A stretch of DNA of 64,000 nt from Candidatus Babelota bacterium (GTDB lineage: Bacteria > Babelota > Babeliae > Babelales > JAUPTZ01). The stretch's first letter is position 1. Each line of letters begins with the position of its first letter. The position numbers and the translations under genes are program-made. The DNA lies in assembly GCA_030917815.1 (NCBI GenBank), contig JAUPTZ010000014.1, forward strand, positions 52,318 through 116,317, written 5' to 3'. The notes below the pieces were generated by a model. The model searched no databases and had not been told where the DNA came from. It was given only the letters and a program-made list of their open reading frames with translations. This document shows, in pieces, positions 52,266-61,886 of the stretch.

Positions 52266-54713
52266 ATGAAGATACTACGCACCACATTACTCGTTACTGC
52301 CTACATAACCTTTGCCGCATGCTCATCATTGCTCATCGGTGCAACCACCGCCGAACAAGAACGCCCAACGATTAATGAAATTACCGTTATCGGCAATCAA
52401 ATTATCCCAACCGCTACCATACTTCACCGACTTCCTTATTGCAGTGGCGGATCATTCGACCAAACGCAAAGTACCAAAGCAATTCAATCGGTCTACAGCC
52501 TGGGAGCCTTTGAACAAGTACGCATCGAAAAAGAGATACTCGCCGATGGCAAAGTTAATCTTTTTATCACTACCACTGAAAAACCGGCGCTCACCTCTAT
52601 TACCTTTGCCGGCAATAAAGGATTAACTTCCAAAAAATTAGAAGAGTTAATCGAAAGTAAAACGCTTCATGCAATCAACCAAGAATCGGCCGACCTCCTA
52701 GCTTTAAAAATAAAAAAAGAATACCAAGAGAACGATTATCACGAAGCTGAGGTCACCGCAGCGGTCATCGCTGATCCGGAAAATGCTCGTCGAGCATCAC
52801 TCGTCTTTACCATACAAGAAAAAATAAAGAGCCATGTTCGTCATGTAAATTTCCTGGGCAATACGGTTATCCCAGCCCGTACTTTACGCGGGCGTATTCA
52901 AAATAGAGAAGTCTGGTTATTTGGCTTTCTTGATGGAGCCGGTAAATTTGATATGACCGGACTTGAAATAGACAAGGAACGCATCAAGGCGCTTTATGCC
53001 GATCACGGCTATTTTGGTGCTCGAGTAACCAACACGCAGGTCACCCATAGTGAAGACGCTACCGCCATCGATGTACTCTTTACCATTGATGAAGGCCCTC
53101 GCTTTACGGTCAAAGAGGTTGAATGTGCACCAGACCCTGATGTGCCCTATCGCCTTGTGCGTCGCTTACTCACACTCAACCCAGGTGATACCTATAAACA
53201 CTCAGAGATCCATAAAATGATGGAATCCCTGAAACAGCTATACGGTGAGTATGGCTTCATCGATGCCTATGTTTCACCACAAATTATTCCGGATACGACC
53301 ACTAATACCATTGCCATTACGTTTCACATCGAAAAAGGGGTCCGCTGGCGTCTGAATCGCATATTCATTACCGGTAATGAGGCCACGCGCGATCACGTAA
53401 TACGGCGCCAATTAGTACTCGATGAAGGCGCATTAATTACTTCAACCGCCATGGATATCTCAAAACGGAATGTTGAATATCTCGGGTATTTTGATCGTGA
53501 GAGTGTTGAATGGACAAAACATCGTTTAAATTCTGAACTCCTTGATCTTGAGTTAACGGTCAAAGAAATACCAACCCGATCGTTTAATATCGGTGTTGAT
53601 TTTGGTGCCAGCGCCGATGACCCAAATGGTGGGGTTAAAGGGGTCATAAGCGCCGACTTACGTAACATGTTCGGCCGAGGCTTAGATGCCGGCTTCACGC
53701 TTAAAGGCGGTAAATCTAACCTGGGCGAATTCTCTTTTAACCTGAGTGACCCATACTTACGTAATAATCTTTCGGGCGCGCTCAATGTTTCATATCGCCG
53801 CACTATGTACGATCAATGGAAATGGGTTACCCCAACACTTCAAGAAGAAGTGGTCGGCCTTGTTGGTCGCTTAGGCACGCGTCTCCCGACACCGGACCGC
53901 TGCACCCGCTTGCACATTGAAAGTGGTATTGAACACATTAGCAACAACTCATTTGATAAAGAAACTAATACGCCAAAGCTTTCGATTCGTGGCGCCTCAA
54001 CCCGTGATCGTCCACGCCTGCAAACATTGCTTGAGCAAAAATTACAAGCCGGTACCATGCAATGGGTAGGGCTCGATTTGATCAAAGACACGAGAAACCA
54101 CATGGTGTATCCAACCGACGGTTACCACATTACTTTTTCCAATAAATGTGCAGTACCGGGCTTGAACAAAACCTTCACCTTTGTGAAATCGGTTCTTGAT
54201 GCCAGTTGGTATACGTCACTAATCGGTTTTGACAGCTTAGTCCTCGGCCTTCACGGAAAAATCGGTATCGTAGAACAAATTGGTATCGGTGAAACAACCC
54301 ACAGTAAGATCCCCTATCGAGAACTTTTCCATCTCGGCGGACAAGATTCGATCCGTGGCTTTAATTACTCACAAGTCGGGCCGTCATGGGATTACGCAAA
54401 TCCACTCGGTGGCAAGAAAATGATTCAGATGAACTCAGAATTGATATTCCCTTTCATGAGCAATCACAACATGAAGATTCATTTATTCTATGATGCTGGC
54501 TGTGCATGGGACACCCCAATGACCGACATTATTCGCGACAATGCTCAGTCGATTAAAGGAAATAACTTCCATATCCGTCATACGATCGGTATCGGACTTA
54601 ATATGATGAGCCCACAACCAATGAAAATCTCATTCGGCTACAAGCTCGATCGTAATAAGCGCATCGGTGAATCACCGCATGAATTCCATATCGGTATGAA
54701 TAGCGCGTTTTAA
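52266..54713 (+). CDS. bamA: Outer-membrane protein assembly factor BamA
   Basis: From the ATG at 52266 (GAGGGAG upstream) the protein has 815 residues (E. coli 810). It has a signal peptide, then five POTRA-type repeats: EITVIGNQIIPTATIL, SITFAGNKGLTSKKLEE, HVNFLGNTVIPARTL, VKEVECAPDPDVPY and RIFITGNEATRDHVIRRQL, each with a typical N-terminal strand. A C-terminal 16-strand barrel follows. The barrel shows the conserved GGQDSIRGF motif (the VRGF/Y lock) and ends in HIGMNSAF, with the terminal Phe. It inserts barrels such as the porin-like protein at 1944 into the outer membrane. Confidence 0.92.
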   Translation: MKILRTTLLVTAYITFAACSSLLIGATTAEQERPTINEITVIGNQIIPTATILHRLPYCSGGSFDQTQSTKAIQSVYSLGAFEQVRIEKEILADGKVNLFITTTEKPALTSITFAGNKGLTSKKLEELIESKTLHAINQESADLLALKIKKEYQENDYHEAEVTAAVIADPENARRASLVFTIQEKIKSHVRHVNFLGNTVIPARTLRGRIQNREVWLFGFLDGAGKFDMTGLEIDKERIKALYADHGYFGARVTNTQVTHSEDATAIDVLFTIDEGPRFTVKEVECAPDPDVPYRLVRRLLTLNPGDTYKHSEIHKMMESLKQLYGEYGFIDAYVSPQIIPDTTTNTIAITFHIEKGVRWRLNRIFITGNEATRDHVIRRQLVLDEGALITSTAMDISKRNVEYLGYFDRESVEWTKHRLNSELLDLELTVKEIPTRSFNIGVDFGASADDPNGGVKGVISADLRNMFGRGLDAGFTLKGGKSNLGEFSFNLSDPYLRNNLSGALNVSYRRTMYDQWKWVTPTLQEEVVGLVGRLGTRLPTPDRCTRLHIESGIEHISNNSFDKETNTPKLSIRGASTRDRPRLQTLLEQKLQAGTMQWVGLDLIKDTRNHMVYPTDGYHITFSNKCAVPGLNKTFTFVKSVLDASWYTSLIGFDSLVLGLHGKIGIVEQIGIGETTHSKIPYRELFHLGGQDSIRGFNYSQVGPSWDYANPLGGKKMIQMNSELIFPFMSNHNMKIHLFYDAGCAWDTPMTDIIRDNAQSIKGNNFHIRHTIGIGLNMMSPQPMKISFGYKLDRNKRIGESPHEFHIGMNSAF

Positions 54714-54733
54714 ACCAGGTTTTCGGACAGCTC

Positions 54734-56044
54734 CTAACAGGTTGTAGCGTAGTCACGGCTACCAAGACAGATCATCGTCGTACCGGTAACCACAATCAAT
54801 GGTGCTATAGCGGCCGCGATCGCTTCAATTTTTCGCCGAGAGGTTAGGCTCTTATATATCGCTGGTGTTCGCAGTATCATCGCCAAGTCCTCATAGCTAC
54901 GTAGCACGCCTTTAGTTATTAACAAGTACAGAAAATAGCCAAGCCCTGGTGTTACTAACACGATGCCAAGAGCCTTAAGGAAGACATTGTTAAGACCGCT
55001 TTTTTCTTCATCACTCATCACCGGTAACGATACTACCGACACGGGAGCTTTCTTATCAACTATACCAGGCACTTTTGACGGTTGCAGTACAGGAAGCTGT
55101 TGGGGCGTAGAAGCCGGTATGGATAACGGTGCAATCGGTGGTTTGCCGGTAACAATCGGAACCGCAACAGGAGTATCGGATGTCGCCACCGCTACCGATG
55201 GCACAATCACCGGCACTGCTTGCAATGGCACGGTGCTATCGACAGTTTTCTCAATTTTTGCAATGAGATCATCCACTACCACAGCAGTAATCGATTCGTG
55301 CTCTGATTCAGAACCGTCCGATGCTGATTCAGAATCACTCACTACTTCATTTTTGGTTATTACGGGAGACCGTGCAAAACCATCGGTAGCTTGCTCAACC
55401 TTCACGGCGAGATTCTCTCTTGAACCATTTGATTCGCTCACACTACTATCGGTAGGTTCTAGGACCTCAGATTTAACAATAACCGCTTCTGCCACATCGT
55501 TCGTCTCCACTACCGGTTGAGGCGTAGAAGGACTAGGCGAACCCACCCAATCCATAAAGCTTTCGCTAAAAATGCGAGTCCATTCCTCAAATTCGGAACC
55601 GCGGCGTGGACGGCCAGATTCAGGTGTTTGTTGCATAGCCCGCAATTGCCGACGCATTGCGCGGGCAGGTGTGTTAACCCTACTAGCCAGAGCTTTCTTT
55701 CGTTCTGGGCTCATTGCCTTCTCTAGAGTTACTGAAATAAAATGGTTGTTTCCGACAGAAGATTCTCTGTGCGCATCAGATTGCGGTACCGCTTCAGATA
55801 ACCGTTGGGAACGAGATTTCTTTTTGTGCGCACCAGACTGCTGCACCGGTGGCTTTGGCACATAGGACTCGGGAGGAAACACGTGCTTTACCGGAGCACT
55901 CGGTTGATGAGAAACAACGACAGCTTTTTCAGTTTTACGTGATGTATCGGTTTTAGGCGCCGGCGGTTTACTTGACCCAACTCCGGCATGTATCGGTACC
56001 CCGATCGCACTTAGACAGACCATTAGCATTGATAGTTTTTTCAC
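54734..56044 (-). CDS. Exported stalk/hairpin family protein (member 1)
   Basis: The GTG at 56044 follows GGGGGACTTT and gives a signal peptide (cleavage near VPIHAG). A TTG 12 bases upstream is rejected. Residues about 25-320 are low-complexity (Ser, Pro, Val, Thr, Glu), with a helix VVVDDLIAKIEKTVDS. The conserved C-terminal module is LNNVFLKALGIVLVTPGLGY, a second helix and YEDLAMILRTPAIYKSLTSRRKIEAIAAA then IAPLIVVTGTTMICLG. It ends in Cys. Most likely anchored by the hairpin with the stalk outside. It converges on bamA. Confidence 0.72.
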   Translation of the reverse strand: MKKLSMLMVCLSAIGVPIHAGVGSSKPPAPKTDTSRKTEKAVVVSHQPSAPVKHVFPPESYVPKPPVQQSGAHKKKSRSQRLSEAVPQSDAHRESSVGNNHFISVTLEKAMSPERKKALASRVNTPARAMRRQLRAMQQTPESGRPRRGSEFEEWTRIFSESFMDWVGSPSPSTPQPVVETNDVAEAVIVKSEVLEPTDSSVSESNGSRENLAVKVEQATDGFARSPVITKNEVVSDSESASDGSESEHESITAVVVDDLIAKIEKTVDSTVPLQAVPVIVPSVAVATSDTPVAVPIVTGKPPIAPLSIPASTPQQLPVLQPSKVPGIVDKKAPVSVVSLPVMSDEEKSGLNNVFLKALGIVLVTPGLGYFLYLLITKGVLRSYEDLAMILRTPAIYKSLTSRRKIEAIAAAIAPLIVVTGTTMICLGSRDYATTC

Positions 56045-56078
56045 AAAGTCCCCCAAACAATTATAGATAGTTTCTAGC

Positions 56079-56109
56079 AGAACGTCCGGTAATGTCTACC
56101 GGACGTTCT
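56079..56109. repeat. Perfect 13-bp inverted repeat upstream of a stalk/hairpin gene
   Basis: AGAACGTCCGGTA, spacer ATGTC, TACCGGACGTTCT. The arms match perfectly. It lies between the promoter-like block (56115-56143) and the start codon at 56044, so it would be in the transcript leader. There is no T run on the minus strand. It may be an operator or a leader hairpin. Confidence 0.7.
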
Positions 56110-56114
56110 AAGAT

Positions 56115-56143
56115 AATCTATACTATGCCGCAAGAACTTTCAA
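56115..56143 (-). promoter_or_regulatory. Promoter-like block for the gene at 54734
   Basis: On the minus strand, TTGAAA, 17 bases, TAGATT (or TATAGA at 15). It is the same arrangement as at 57556-57584 and 60621-60648, each 70-100 bases before a stalk/hairpin gene. Confidence 0.5.
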
Positions 56144-56190
56144 TGAGAAACTTTTAAAGCAAGTTAAAAAAGAAATTTCTGCCGTGTCGA

Positions 56191-57486
56191 CTAGCTTGCT
56201 GCAACAACTAATGCGGCACCGGTCATAAGAGAAAGCGCGGCCACGATATCTTTTATTCTCCTCTTTGAGAGAGGACGCTCTTCAGTCAGACTAGGAGAGC
56301 GTCCCGCACCATCAACAAGACCATTGGTTTTGTGTAAACCGTGGACTAAGCGGTACAAGGCATACACAATTGCCGGCGTCATAAGAACTATCCCTGCAGC
56401 ACGCAGCAACACTGCGTTTAAAGCTGCGGCTTCGTCTTCAGTAAGATCAGGTAATTGCTTAACCACTTCTTCTACCGCACCACCATTGGTAAGCACAGAG
56501 ACTGGTGGTTGTGGCAACGGAACTACGGTTACGGTAGCCAGTAATGGGGCTGGTTGCGTTGGTGTTGGCGACACAACGACAACCGGTGCCGGTACCGAAG
56601 CAGTTATTGGCAACGGCTTAACTTCAGCTTTTGGTGCATCTACAACAACCGAATCGGTCACCGCAGCTGGCGCTTCTTTATCAACGACAACCGAATCATC
56701 TACGGTATCGGTAACAACGACGACAGGAATACCGGTCTTAACCGGCTCAGGAATTGTTTTATCATTACCATCTTCAACCAGTTCATCAGACCCGACTTCT
56801 CCATCTGTCTTGGTAACCGAAGGCGATGGAGTAAACGCAGGATGGCCATCAAGCTTTTCGCTCATAAAGTCATCCATCGGAAGCGGCTTCATTGCGGACG
56901 ATTTAGCCGTATCATCGACCATGTCACTAAGCGAAGAATCATCGTCGCCTTCTTCTCCTGAGTCGTGGGCCGAGTCTTCATCACTGGCAACACCAACATC
57001 GCTTACCAGCTCCTCTTTTGGTGCCGGCTTTGATGTTGGAACAGTCGCATCACCCGCCAGCTTCTCAGGCGAAGGCGACGTTGGCATAGATACTGAGCGA
57101 CCACGAGAAGGGGATAAAGAAGATTGAGGCTTATCATTACCAAACAATTTTGCAAGCTTTCCTGCCGACACGCCTTCCGTTTCCGCTTTGGTTGCTTCAG
57201 CTCGAGCTTTAGTTGCTTTTTTTCTAAGTCCTTGAGCGTTTTTTGCCGCTTTACTTTTTATATCGCCAGTTGGCACTAGCTTCTCTGCATCAGAAGCTTT
57301 CTTCTCAGCCGCAGTAGCAAGAGCACGCTTATGAGCAAGCATATCTTCAGGCGACGCTGTTAATTTTTCAGCAAACGAAAGCTTACGCTCTGGCGTCACA
57401 GACCCTTCGATTGCCGGCGATGTTGCCGGCGATACTGCTGTCACCGTAATCATTAAACACAGTACTAACGCCGCTATATTTTTCAT
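56191..57486 (-). CDS. Exported stalk/hairpin family protein (member 2)
   Basis: Start ATG at 57486, with CAGGTGG 5 bases before it. Signal peptide cleavage is near AVSPAT. The stalk is Lys/Ala-rich at first (coiled helices ATAAEKKASDAEKLV), then Pro/Val/Asp-rich. The C-terminal module has LNAVLLRAAGIVLMTPAIVY, a loop with PLSKRRIKDIVAALS and a final helix LMTGAALVVAAS. The loop after the first helix differs from the other members (HKTNGLVDGAGRSP), but the flanking motifs are kept. Confidence 0.72.
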   Translation of the reverse strand: MKNIAALVLCLMITVTAVSPATSPAIEGSVTPERKLSFAEKLTASPEDMLAHKRALATAAEKKASDAEKLVPTGDIKSKAAKNAQGLRKKATKARAEATKAETEGVSAGKLAKLFGNDKPQSSLSPSRGRSVSMPTSPSPEKLAGDATVPTSKPAPKEELVSDVGVASDEDSAHDSGEEGDDDSSLSDMVDDTAKSSAMKPLPMDDFMSEKLDGHPAFTPSPSVTKTDGEVGSDELVEDGNDKTIPEPVKTGIPVVVVTDTVDDSVVVDKEAPAAVTDSVVVDAPKAEVKPLPITASVPAPVVVVSPTPTQPAPLLATVTVVPLPQPPVSVLTNGGAVEEVVKQLPDLTEDEAAALNAVLLRAAGIVLMTPAIVYALYRLVHGLHKTNGLVDGAGRSPSLTEERPLSKRRIKDIVAALSLMTGAALVVAAS

Positions 57487-57555
57487 AAAAACCACCTGAT
57501 AAAGAATAATGTCTTACTATAGAACGCCCAGTATGGTCCACCAAACGAGTCCATA

Positions 57556-57584
57556 AATCTATACTATGCTATAAAAATTTTCAA
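57556..57584 (-). promoter_or_regulatory. Promoter-like block for the gene at 56191
   Basis: On the minus strand, TTGAAA, 17 bases, TAGATT, 70 bases before the ATG at 57486. The surrounding sequence (ATAGCATAGTATAGATT) matches the block at 56115 closely. Confidence 0.5.
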
Positions 57585-57625
57585 TACGCACATTTTGCTC
57601 TGCTTATTAAAAAAACTATTTTTTG

Positions 57626-58909
57626 TTACGCACCGGCAATAACCAGCGCCCCGCCAGTAGCCAATAGCAGCGGTGCCGCTATCGCAACAACCGCTTCAGC
57701 TTTTTTCCGTGAGGTTAAGCTCCTACGTACTGCTTGTGATCGCAGTACCTGCCCAAGCTCACGATATGATTTAACTAAACCACTTGCTACCAGTAAATAG
57801 GCAAAACAACTCAACGAGGCAGCAATCGTCACAATACCAGAGGCTCGCAACAGCACGCCATTAAGATTTTCCTTCTCTACCTCGACCGTTTCTTCACGCA
57901 GCTTAAGTCGCTGCGGTGTAACGGTTGGCACTTCGTTAGGCACTGTGGGCACCACCTGCGTTGTTGGTTTCGGCTCCGTATTTTTTTTCTGTGCATCTTT
58001 TACCGCACCACTTACAAGCCCTTCTACAACACCGGCAACGATGGCATGCACATCTTCTGTAATAACAGGGGTAGCCTTTTCAGCGGTCGCTGCAACTACC
58101 GATTCTGATGCTTCAAGTGAGGCAATCATTTCATTAAGAAGACCGGCAACAACGGCATCGGTTTGTTCTTCTTCCGGCGTTCCCACTACGGCCGGCTCAT
58201 CCTTGGCAGTAACTGAATCAAAGAGCACATTCCCACCCTGATTGGCCGCAAAAGGTACATCTTCGGCAATAATGGTATCTGCCTGTTTTTCCGGCACAGG
58301 TACGCCGGTTGATTCCTCGGCAGTCCCTGAAATCGACCGGACATCGTCACCATCCTCATCGACACTCATATAATCAGCGTCAGCATCATGCTCAAAGACT
58401 GGACTCCGTACCGGCGATGACGGCACATGAGGACCATCTTCATTATCGCCTATAAATTCTTTCAAACTTCGCGGTGCCGCAACAACACCATCATTCGTAG
58501 AATCCACGCCATGGGCCCGAGTTGATGATTGAGACGCTTCGCGCTTCGCCTTATCAACTGTTCCCTTAAGTTCAGTGAGCCACTCTGCTATCGCCTGGAC
58601 GCGGGGCATACTGGCGCCCGACGAAGCCTCGCGAGCCTTCTTTATTCTTCTAAAATCGGCTCGACTCAGTCCATTATTTGGGCTTCGGTATGGGCTTCCG
58701 GCAAGGTTTCCCAATACTCCATAGCATTGTGGAGACATAGGCGAAACGGCTGCAGGAACATCTGGTAATGGCTGCGTGCGTTGCTTCGACGCTGACAGCG
58801 TTTGCCATACCTGCTTAAGCGTGCCTACTAGCTGCTTAGCTTTATCCATCCCGCGCACCGGTGTTCCAACCATCATTAGACAACAAAGCATCATTATTAT
58901 TTTTTTCAC
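57626..58909 (-). CDS. Exported stalk/hairpin family protein (member 3)
   Basis: A GTG start at 58909 after GGGGGATTTT. Signal peptide cleavage is near TPVRG. The stalk starts with basic helices, then an acidic region (EHDADADYMSVDEDGDD) and two short helix motifs, VVAGLLNEMIASLEASES and VAGVVEGLVSGAV, recalling the LVEEMIASIEK helices of members 5 and 6. The C-terminal module is LNGVLLRASGIVTIAASLSC, YRELGQVLRSQAVRRSLTSRKKAEA and APLLLATGGALVIAGA. Confidence 0.72.
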   Translation of the reverse strand: MKKIIMMLCCLMMVGTPVRGMDKAKQLVGTLKQVWQTLSASKQRTQPLPDVPAAVSPMSPQCYGVLGNLAGSPYRSPNNGLSRADFRRIKKAREASSGASMPRVQAIAEWLTELKGTVDKAKREASQSSTRAHGVDSTNDGVVAAPRSLKEFIGDNEDGPHVPSSPVRSPVFEHDADADYMSVDEDGDDVRSISGTAEESTGVPVPEKQADTIIAEDVPFAANQGGNVLFDSVTAKDEPAVVGTPEEEQTDAVVAGLLNEMIASLEASESVVAATAEKATPVITEDVHAIVAGVVEGLVSGAVKDAQKKNTEPKPTTQVVPTVPNEVPTVTPQRLKLREETVEVEKENLNGVLLRASGIVTIAASLSCFAYLLVASGLVKSYRELGQVLRSQAVRRSLTSRKKAEAVVAIAAPLLLATGGALVIAGA

Positions 58910-59038
58910 AAAATCCCCCAGAAAACATAATTTACATCATACAGAGCGCCCAGTATCTTCACCAAACGATACTATCTACTGTACCGGAATTGCAAAAATT
59001 TTCAATACGCACATTTTATCACCCATAAAGCAGGCTGC

Positions 59039-59077
59039 AAAAAAAGGGCCCCTACAAATACCAGGAGCCCTTTTTTA
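59039..59077 (-). terminator. Terminator after the gene at 59099
   Basis: AAAAAAGGGCCCCT, a loop and AGGAGCCCTTTTTT pair with one mismatch, 22 bases past the stop. It has A and T tracts on both sides, so it could also work on the plus strand. Confidence 0.75.
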
Positions 59078-59098
59078 AAAAACTATTAATCGAGCGAG

Positions 59099-60553
59099 TT
59101 ATGCAGCCACAGCAGCCGTACTCAATGCACGCACCGTTGCAACCCCCAAAGTAGCCAATGCAGCAGATATCAGGCCAGCAGACAGGACCGCACGAGTAAT
59201 CTGTACGCCTTCTACCACACTCACCGCAGAATCCTCACCCTTCTTAGTAAACATAGTACGCAGCAGGCGTAGACAAGCGGCACGTTGCTTTGCACTCACT
59301 AACTCAGGTGTCATTACAGCCACCGATGAAAGCGTCAAGACCAGAGCGAGAATGCTCAGCTGCTTGCTCGTCCAACGACCATCGGATACTGGTTCATCAG
59401 CCACTGGAAGTGTCACCGGCTTATCGGTAATTACTACGGTAACGCTCGGTTTTGCAACAGGCAACACACCGACTTCTGTTTTTGCCGCCGTCGGCATATC
59501 TTTTTTAGACTCTACCGGTTTAGGCTCTACCACACCACTAGCCGGTACAACAACCGGAACTTCTTTTTTAGACTCAAGAGACGGTGCTGCCGTTACTACT
59601 GGCGGCGCAGGTGACGGCGCAGGAGTATCAACCTCTTTTTTCTTTGGCAGAGCATCATCCTGTACGGCTACTGCAACCGGGACATCCACAAAACTCTCTA
59701 ACGGTTCGGCAATTGCCGTCGTTGGCAACGGATCCTCTGTTTTCTTAGAAACCACCGCTGCTTCAAGTACAGGCTCAACAACTTCTTGCAACGTATCATC
59801 TTGTCCCGTTACGACGACTGAAGCATCCACAACATGCGTTAACGATGGTTCAGGAGTTACCGCTGATGGCGCAGTATCGACAATTACCGGAGTAACTCGA
59901 TCTTCCGGCCCTTCGGAAACTACCGTTTTTCGTGCTGGAACAACAACCGGAAGATGCGATGGCTGATCAGAAACGACTTGTGTTGGTTTTTCTTTTTTTC
60001 GCACAGTGGCAGGCGCTGAAACCAACGATGGCGGCACTGGTGATGGGCCCTGGGATTGAGTACGCGGCTCTGTATCGGCCTTTGCCTTATTAGCTCGTTC
60101 TTCTGCCAGTGCGGTCAACGCCGCAGCAAGAGTCTTAATATTAATTTGTCTGAGAAATGCATCCCCGCTAAGCCCCGAAAGGGCGGTCAATTGCGTTCTC
60201 ATTGCGGAGGTAGCACCCTGTCTTGGTATCCGATACCGCTCACCTGAATGCGCAGAATCGTTATATTTTATGTAATTGCTGCACGCCTGTATCAGTGCTT
60301 TGCTTTCCGCTTCACCAAGACGATTGAAACATTTTTGTAGAGATGTCGCCGTGACACTAAGCGATGTACCGACCGCTGATCGCTCAAACTCAAACGTTGG
60401 TATCACAGGAATCGAGCTTAATGCAGTCTCCCCTGGGCGATGAGGCGATGGCTTTGGTTGCTTCCTAGTCGATGCAGGCGCAGGCGCATCGGTCGCGCCA
60501 ATCGACATATTCAATGTTATGAGGCAGAGCAGTAAGACACTTATTTTTTTCAT
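59099..60553 (-). CDS. Exported stalk family protein with divergent C-terminus (member 4)
   Basis: Start ATG at 60553 after GGGGGCTCC. Signal peptide (MKKISVLLLCLITLNMSIG). Residues 60-160 are helical, then comes a long Pro/Val/Thr/Glu stalk with recurring VVTAAP and VVVPA phrases. The C-terminus differs from the other members: SKQLSILALVLTLSSVAVMTPELV, a basic stretch (KQRAACLRLLRTMFTKKG) and two further apolar helices ending in VRALSTAAVAA. The VMTPELV segment aligns with the GIVMMTPAL motif of members 1, 2, 5 and 6, so it is probably a distant relative. Confidence 0.7.
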   Translation of the reverse strand: MKKISVLLLCLITLNMSIGATDAPAPASTRKQPKPSPHRPGETALSSIPVIPTFEFERSAVGTSLSVTATSLQKCFNRLGEAESKALIQACSNYIKYNDSAHSGERYRIPRQGATSAMRTQLTALSGLSGDAFLRQINIKTLAAALTALAEERANKAKADTEPRTQSQGPSPVPPSLVSAPATVRKKEKPTQVVSDQPSHLPVVVPARKTVVSEGPEDRVTPVIVDTAPSAVTPEPSLTHVVDASVVVTGQDDTLQEVVEPVLEAAVVSKKTEDPLPTTAIAEPLESFVDVPVAVAVQDDALPKKKEVDTPAPSPAPPVVTAAPSLESKKEVPVVVPASGVVEPKPVESKKDMPTAAKTEVGVLPVAKPSVTVVITDKPVTLPVADEPVSDGRWTSKQLSILALVLTLSSVAVMTPELVSAKQRAACLRLLRTMFTKKGEDSAVSVVEGVQITRAVLSAGLISAALATLGVATVRALSTAAVAA

Positions 60554-60620
60554 GGAGCCCCCAAAAGGATCGAGATGTTAAAAAGTTACTACGTACCACC
60601 CCAAACGGTACCGTAGATTC

Positions 60621-60648
60621 AATCTACACACATTATGAAAAATTTCAA
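60621..60648 (-). promoter_or_regulatory. Promoter-like block for the gene at 59099
   Basis: On the minus strand, TTGAAA, 16 bases, TAGATT, 68 bases before the ATG at 60553. The -10-like part lies within a short inverted repeat, GTAGATTCAATCTAC (60613-60627). Confidence 0.45.
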
Positions 60649-60665
60649 TGGGAGATTTTGAGACA

Positions 60666-61886
60666 CTAACTTCCGGCATACACCATGGCACTACCGGTTG
60701 CCAGCAGAACCGGCGCCAGAGCGGCTGCAATCGCTTCAATTCGTCGTAACGAGGTCAAGCGGCTCCGCACTTCTCGTGACTGCACAATGGCAGCAAGCTG
60801 CTCATACTGTGGCACTATCCGTTTCGCAACAAGCAAATACATCAGATACACCAGCGCCGGCGTCATCATGACAATGCCAGAAGCTCTAAGTAACACGGTA
60901 TTGAGCGTGTTCGCCTCCTCCTCAGTCAACACTGGCACAACAATCGGCTGTGTCGTCGTTACCGGTTGCGGCTCAGGCAATAGTTTTGGTAGTGCTACCA
61001 CTACAGGCACTACCGGAGAATTAACGGCTATGGGAGAACGAACTGCCGGCATCAGTGGAAGCGGATTCGGTACTCTTTCCATGACCGCAATCGGAACGAT
61101 AGCCGGCGCAAGCGTAGGTGTTAGTTTTGGTGCTGCCACTTTTTCTTCATTCTGATTCTTTTCTTTTTCGATAGACGTAATCATCTCTTCTACGAGTGCT
61201 GATACAATTCCGGCCGCATCGGTATCATGCGTAGGAATACTCTCAACAGAAGCTTCAATCATCGGCTCGGTAACGGCTCTCGCAGATTTCTTAAGCGCGG
61301 CAGCGGCCTCCCGTCTCTTCTGCGCACTCGCTTTAAGCTGACGAGCGATTTTCTGACGCTGTGTTAGCGCTTTTTTTCCGGTTTTTAACGCGGTAATTCT
61401 TTTTTTAAGACTGTTGTATCTGCTCCCGGCAAGCAGAACAGCCAGCGTATCTTGCTTACTCGCACGCACTCCTCTTTTTGCCTCAAGTGATCTGCGAGCT
61501 GCATCAGCTTCATGCTGTAGCCCTTCAATCGTACGCACTTCGGTAGCGGCCAGAGGTCCCTCTTGTAGTTTTTTGTCGGCCACTTCACGAACCCGTACTA
61601 ATCGCTCGATCGCCTCAGGGTATTCTGAGCTAAAGGTACCGGCCAGCAGAAAATCACCAAGATGCGCCATGTCGGTAAACTTTGTACCCTCAAAAGTCAC
61701 CCCAACAGTAGCCAACTCTCGGGCAAATTGAGAAACATTCCGCTTCTCTCTATTCTTTGCATAAGAAATCATTACAGCCAACATCTGCTCTTCACTCAAT
61801 GCAACCGCGAAAGCAGGGGCATCGATCGAAGCGATGAGCGAGATACCGACACTCATAAAGCCAAGTAATAACAATAATTTCTTCAT
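60666..61886 (-). CDS. Exported stalk/hairpin family protein (member 5)
   Basis: The ATG at 61886 (MKKLLLLLGFMSVG) follows GGGAGAG. A longer frame extending to 62099 is rejected because it runs through the intergenic repeat. Signal peptide cleavage is near LIASID. Residues 30-210 are basic helices. From about residue 230 the protein is almost the same as member 6: GIVSALVEEMITSIEKEK, a Pro/Val stalk, then LNTVLLRASGIVMMTPALVY, EQLAAIVQSREVRSRLTSLR and APVLLATGSAMVYAGS. Homology is sharp-edged, as after recombination. Confidence 0.75.
   Translation of the reverse strand: MKKLLLLLGFMSVGISLIASIDAPAFAVALSEEQMLAVMISYAKNREKRNVSQFARELATVGVTFEGTKFTDMAHLGDFLLAGTFSSEYPEAIERLVRVREVADKKLQEGPLAATEVRTIEGLQHEADAARRSLEAKRGVRASKQDTLAVLLAGSRYNSLKKRITALKTGKKALTQRQKIARQLKASAQKRREAAAALKKSARAVTEPMIEASVESIPTHDTDAAGIVSALVEEMITSIEKEKNQNEEKVAAPKLTPTLAPAIVPIAVMERVPNPLPLMPAVRSPIAVNSPVVPVVVALPKLLPEPQPVTTTQPIVVPVLTEEEANTLNTVLLRASGIVMMTPALVYLMYLLVAKRIVPQYEQLAAIVQSREVRSRLTSLRRIEAIAAALAPVLLATGSAMVYAGS

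Noticed and set aside
52266..52330. Lipoprotein signal in BamA (FAAC near residue 19)
   Set aside because: The position fits loosely, but BamA proteins are not lipoproteins, and a normal cleavage site (LIGA) follows.
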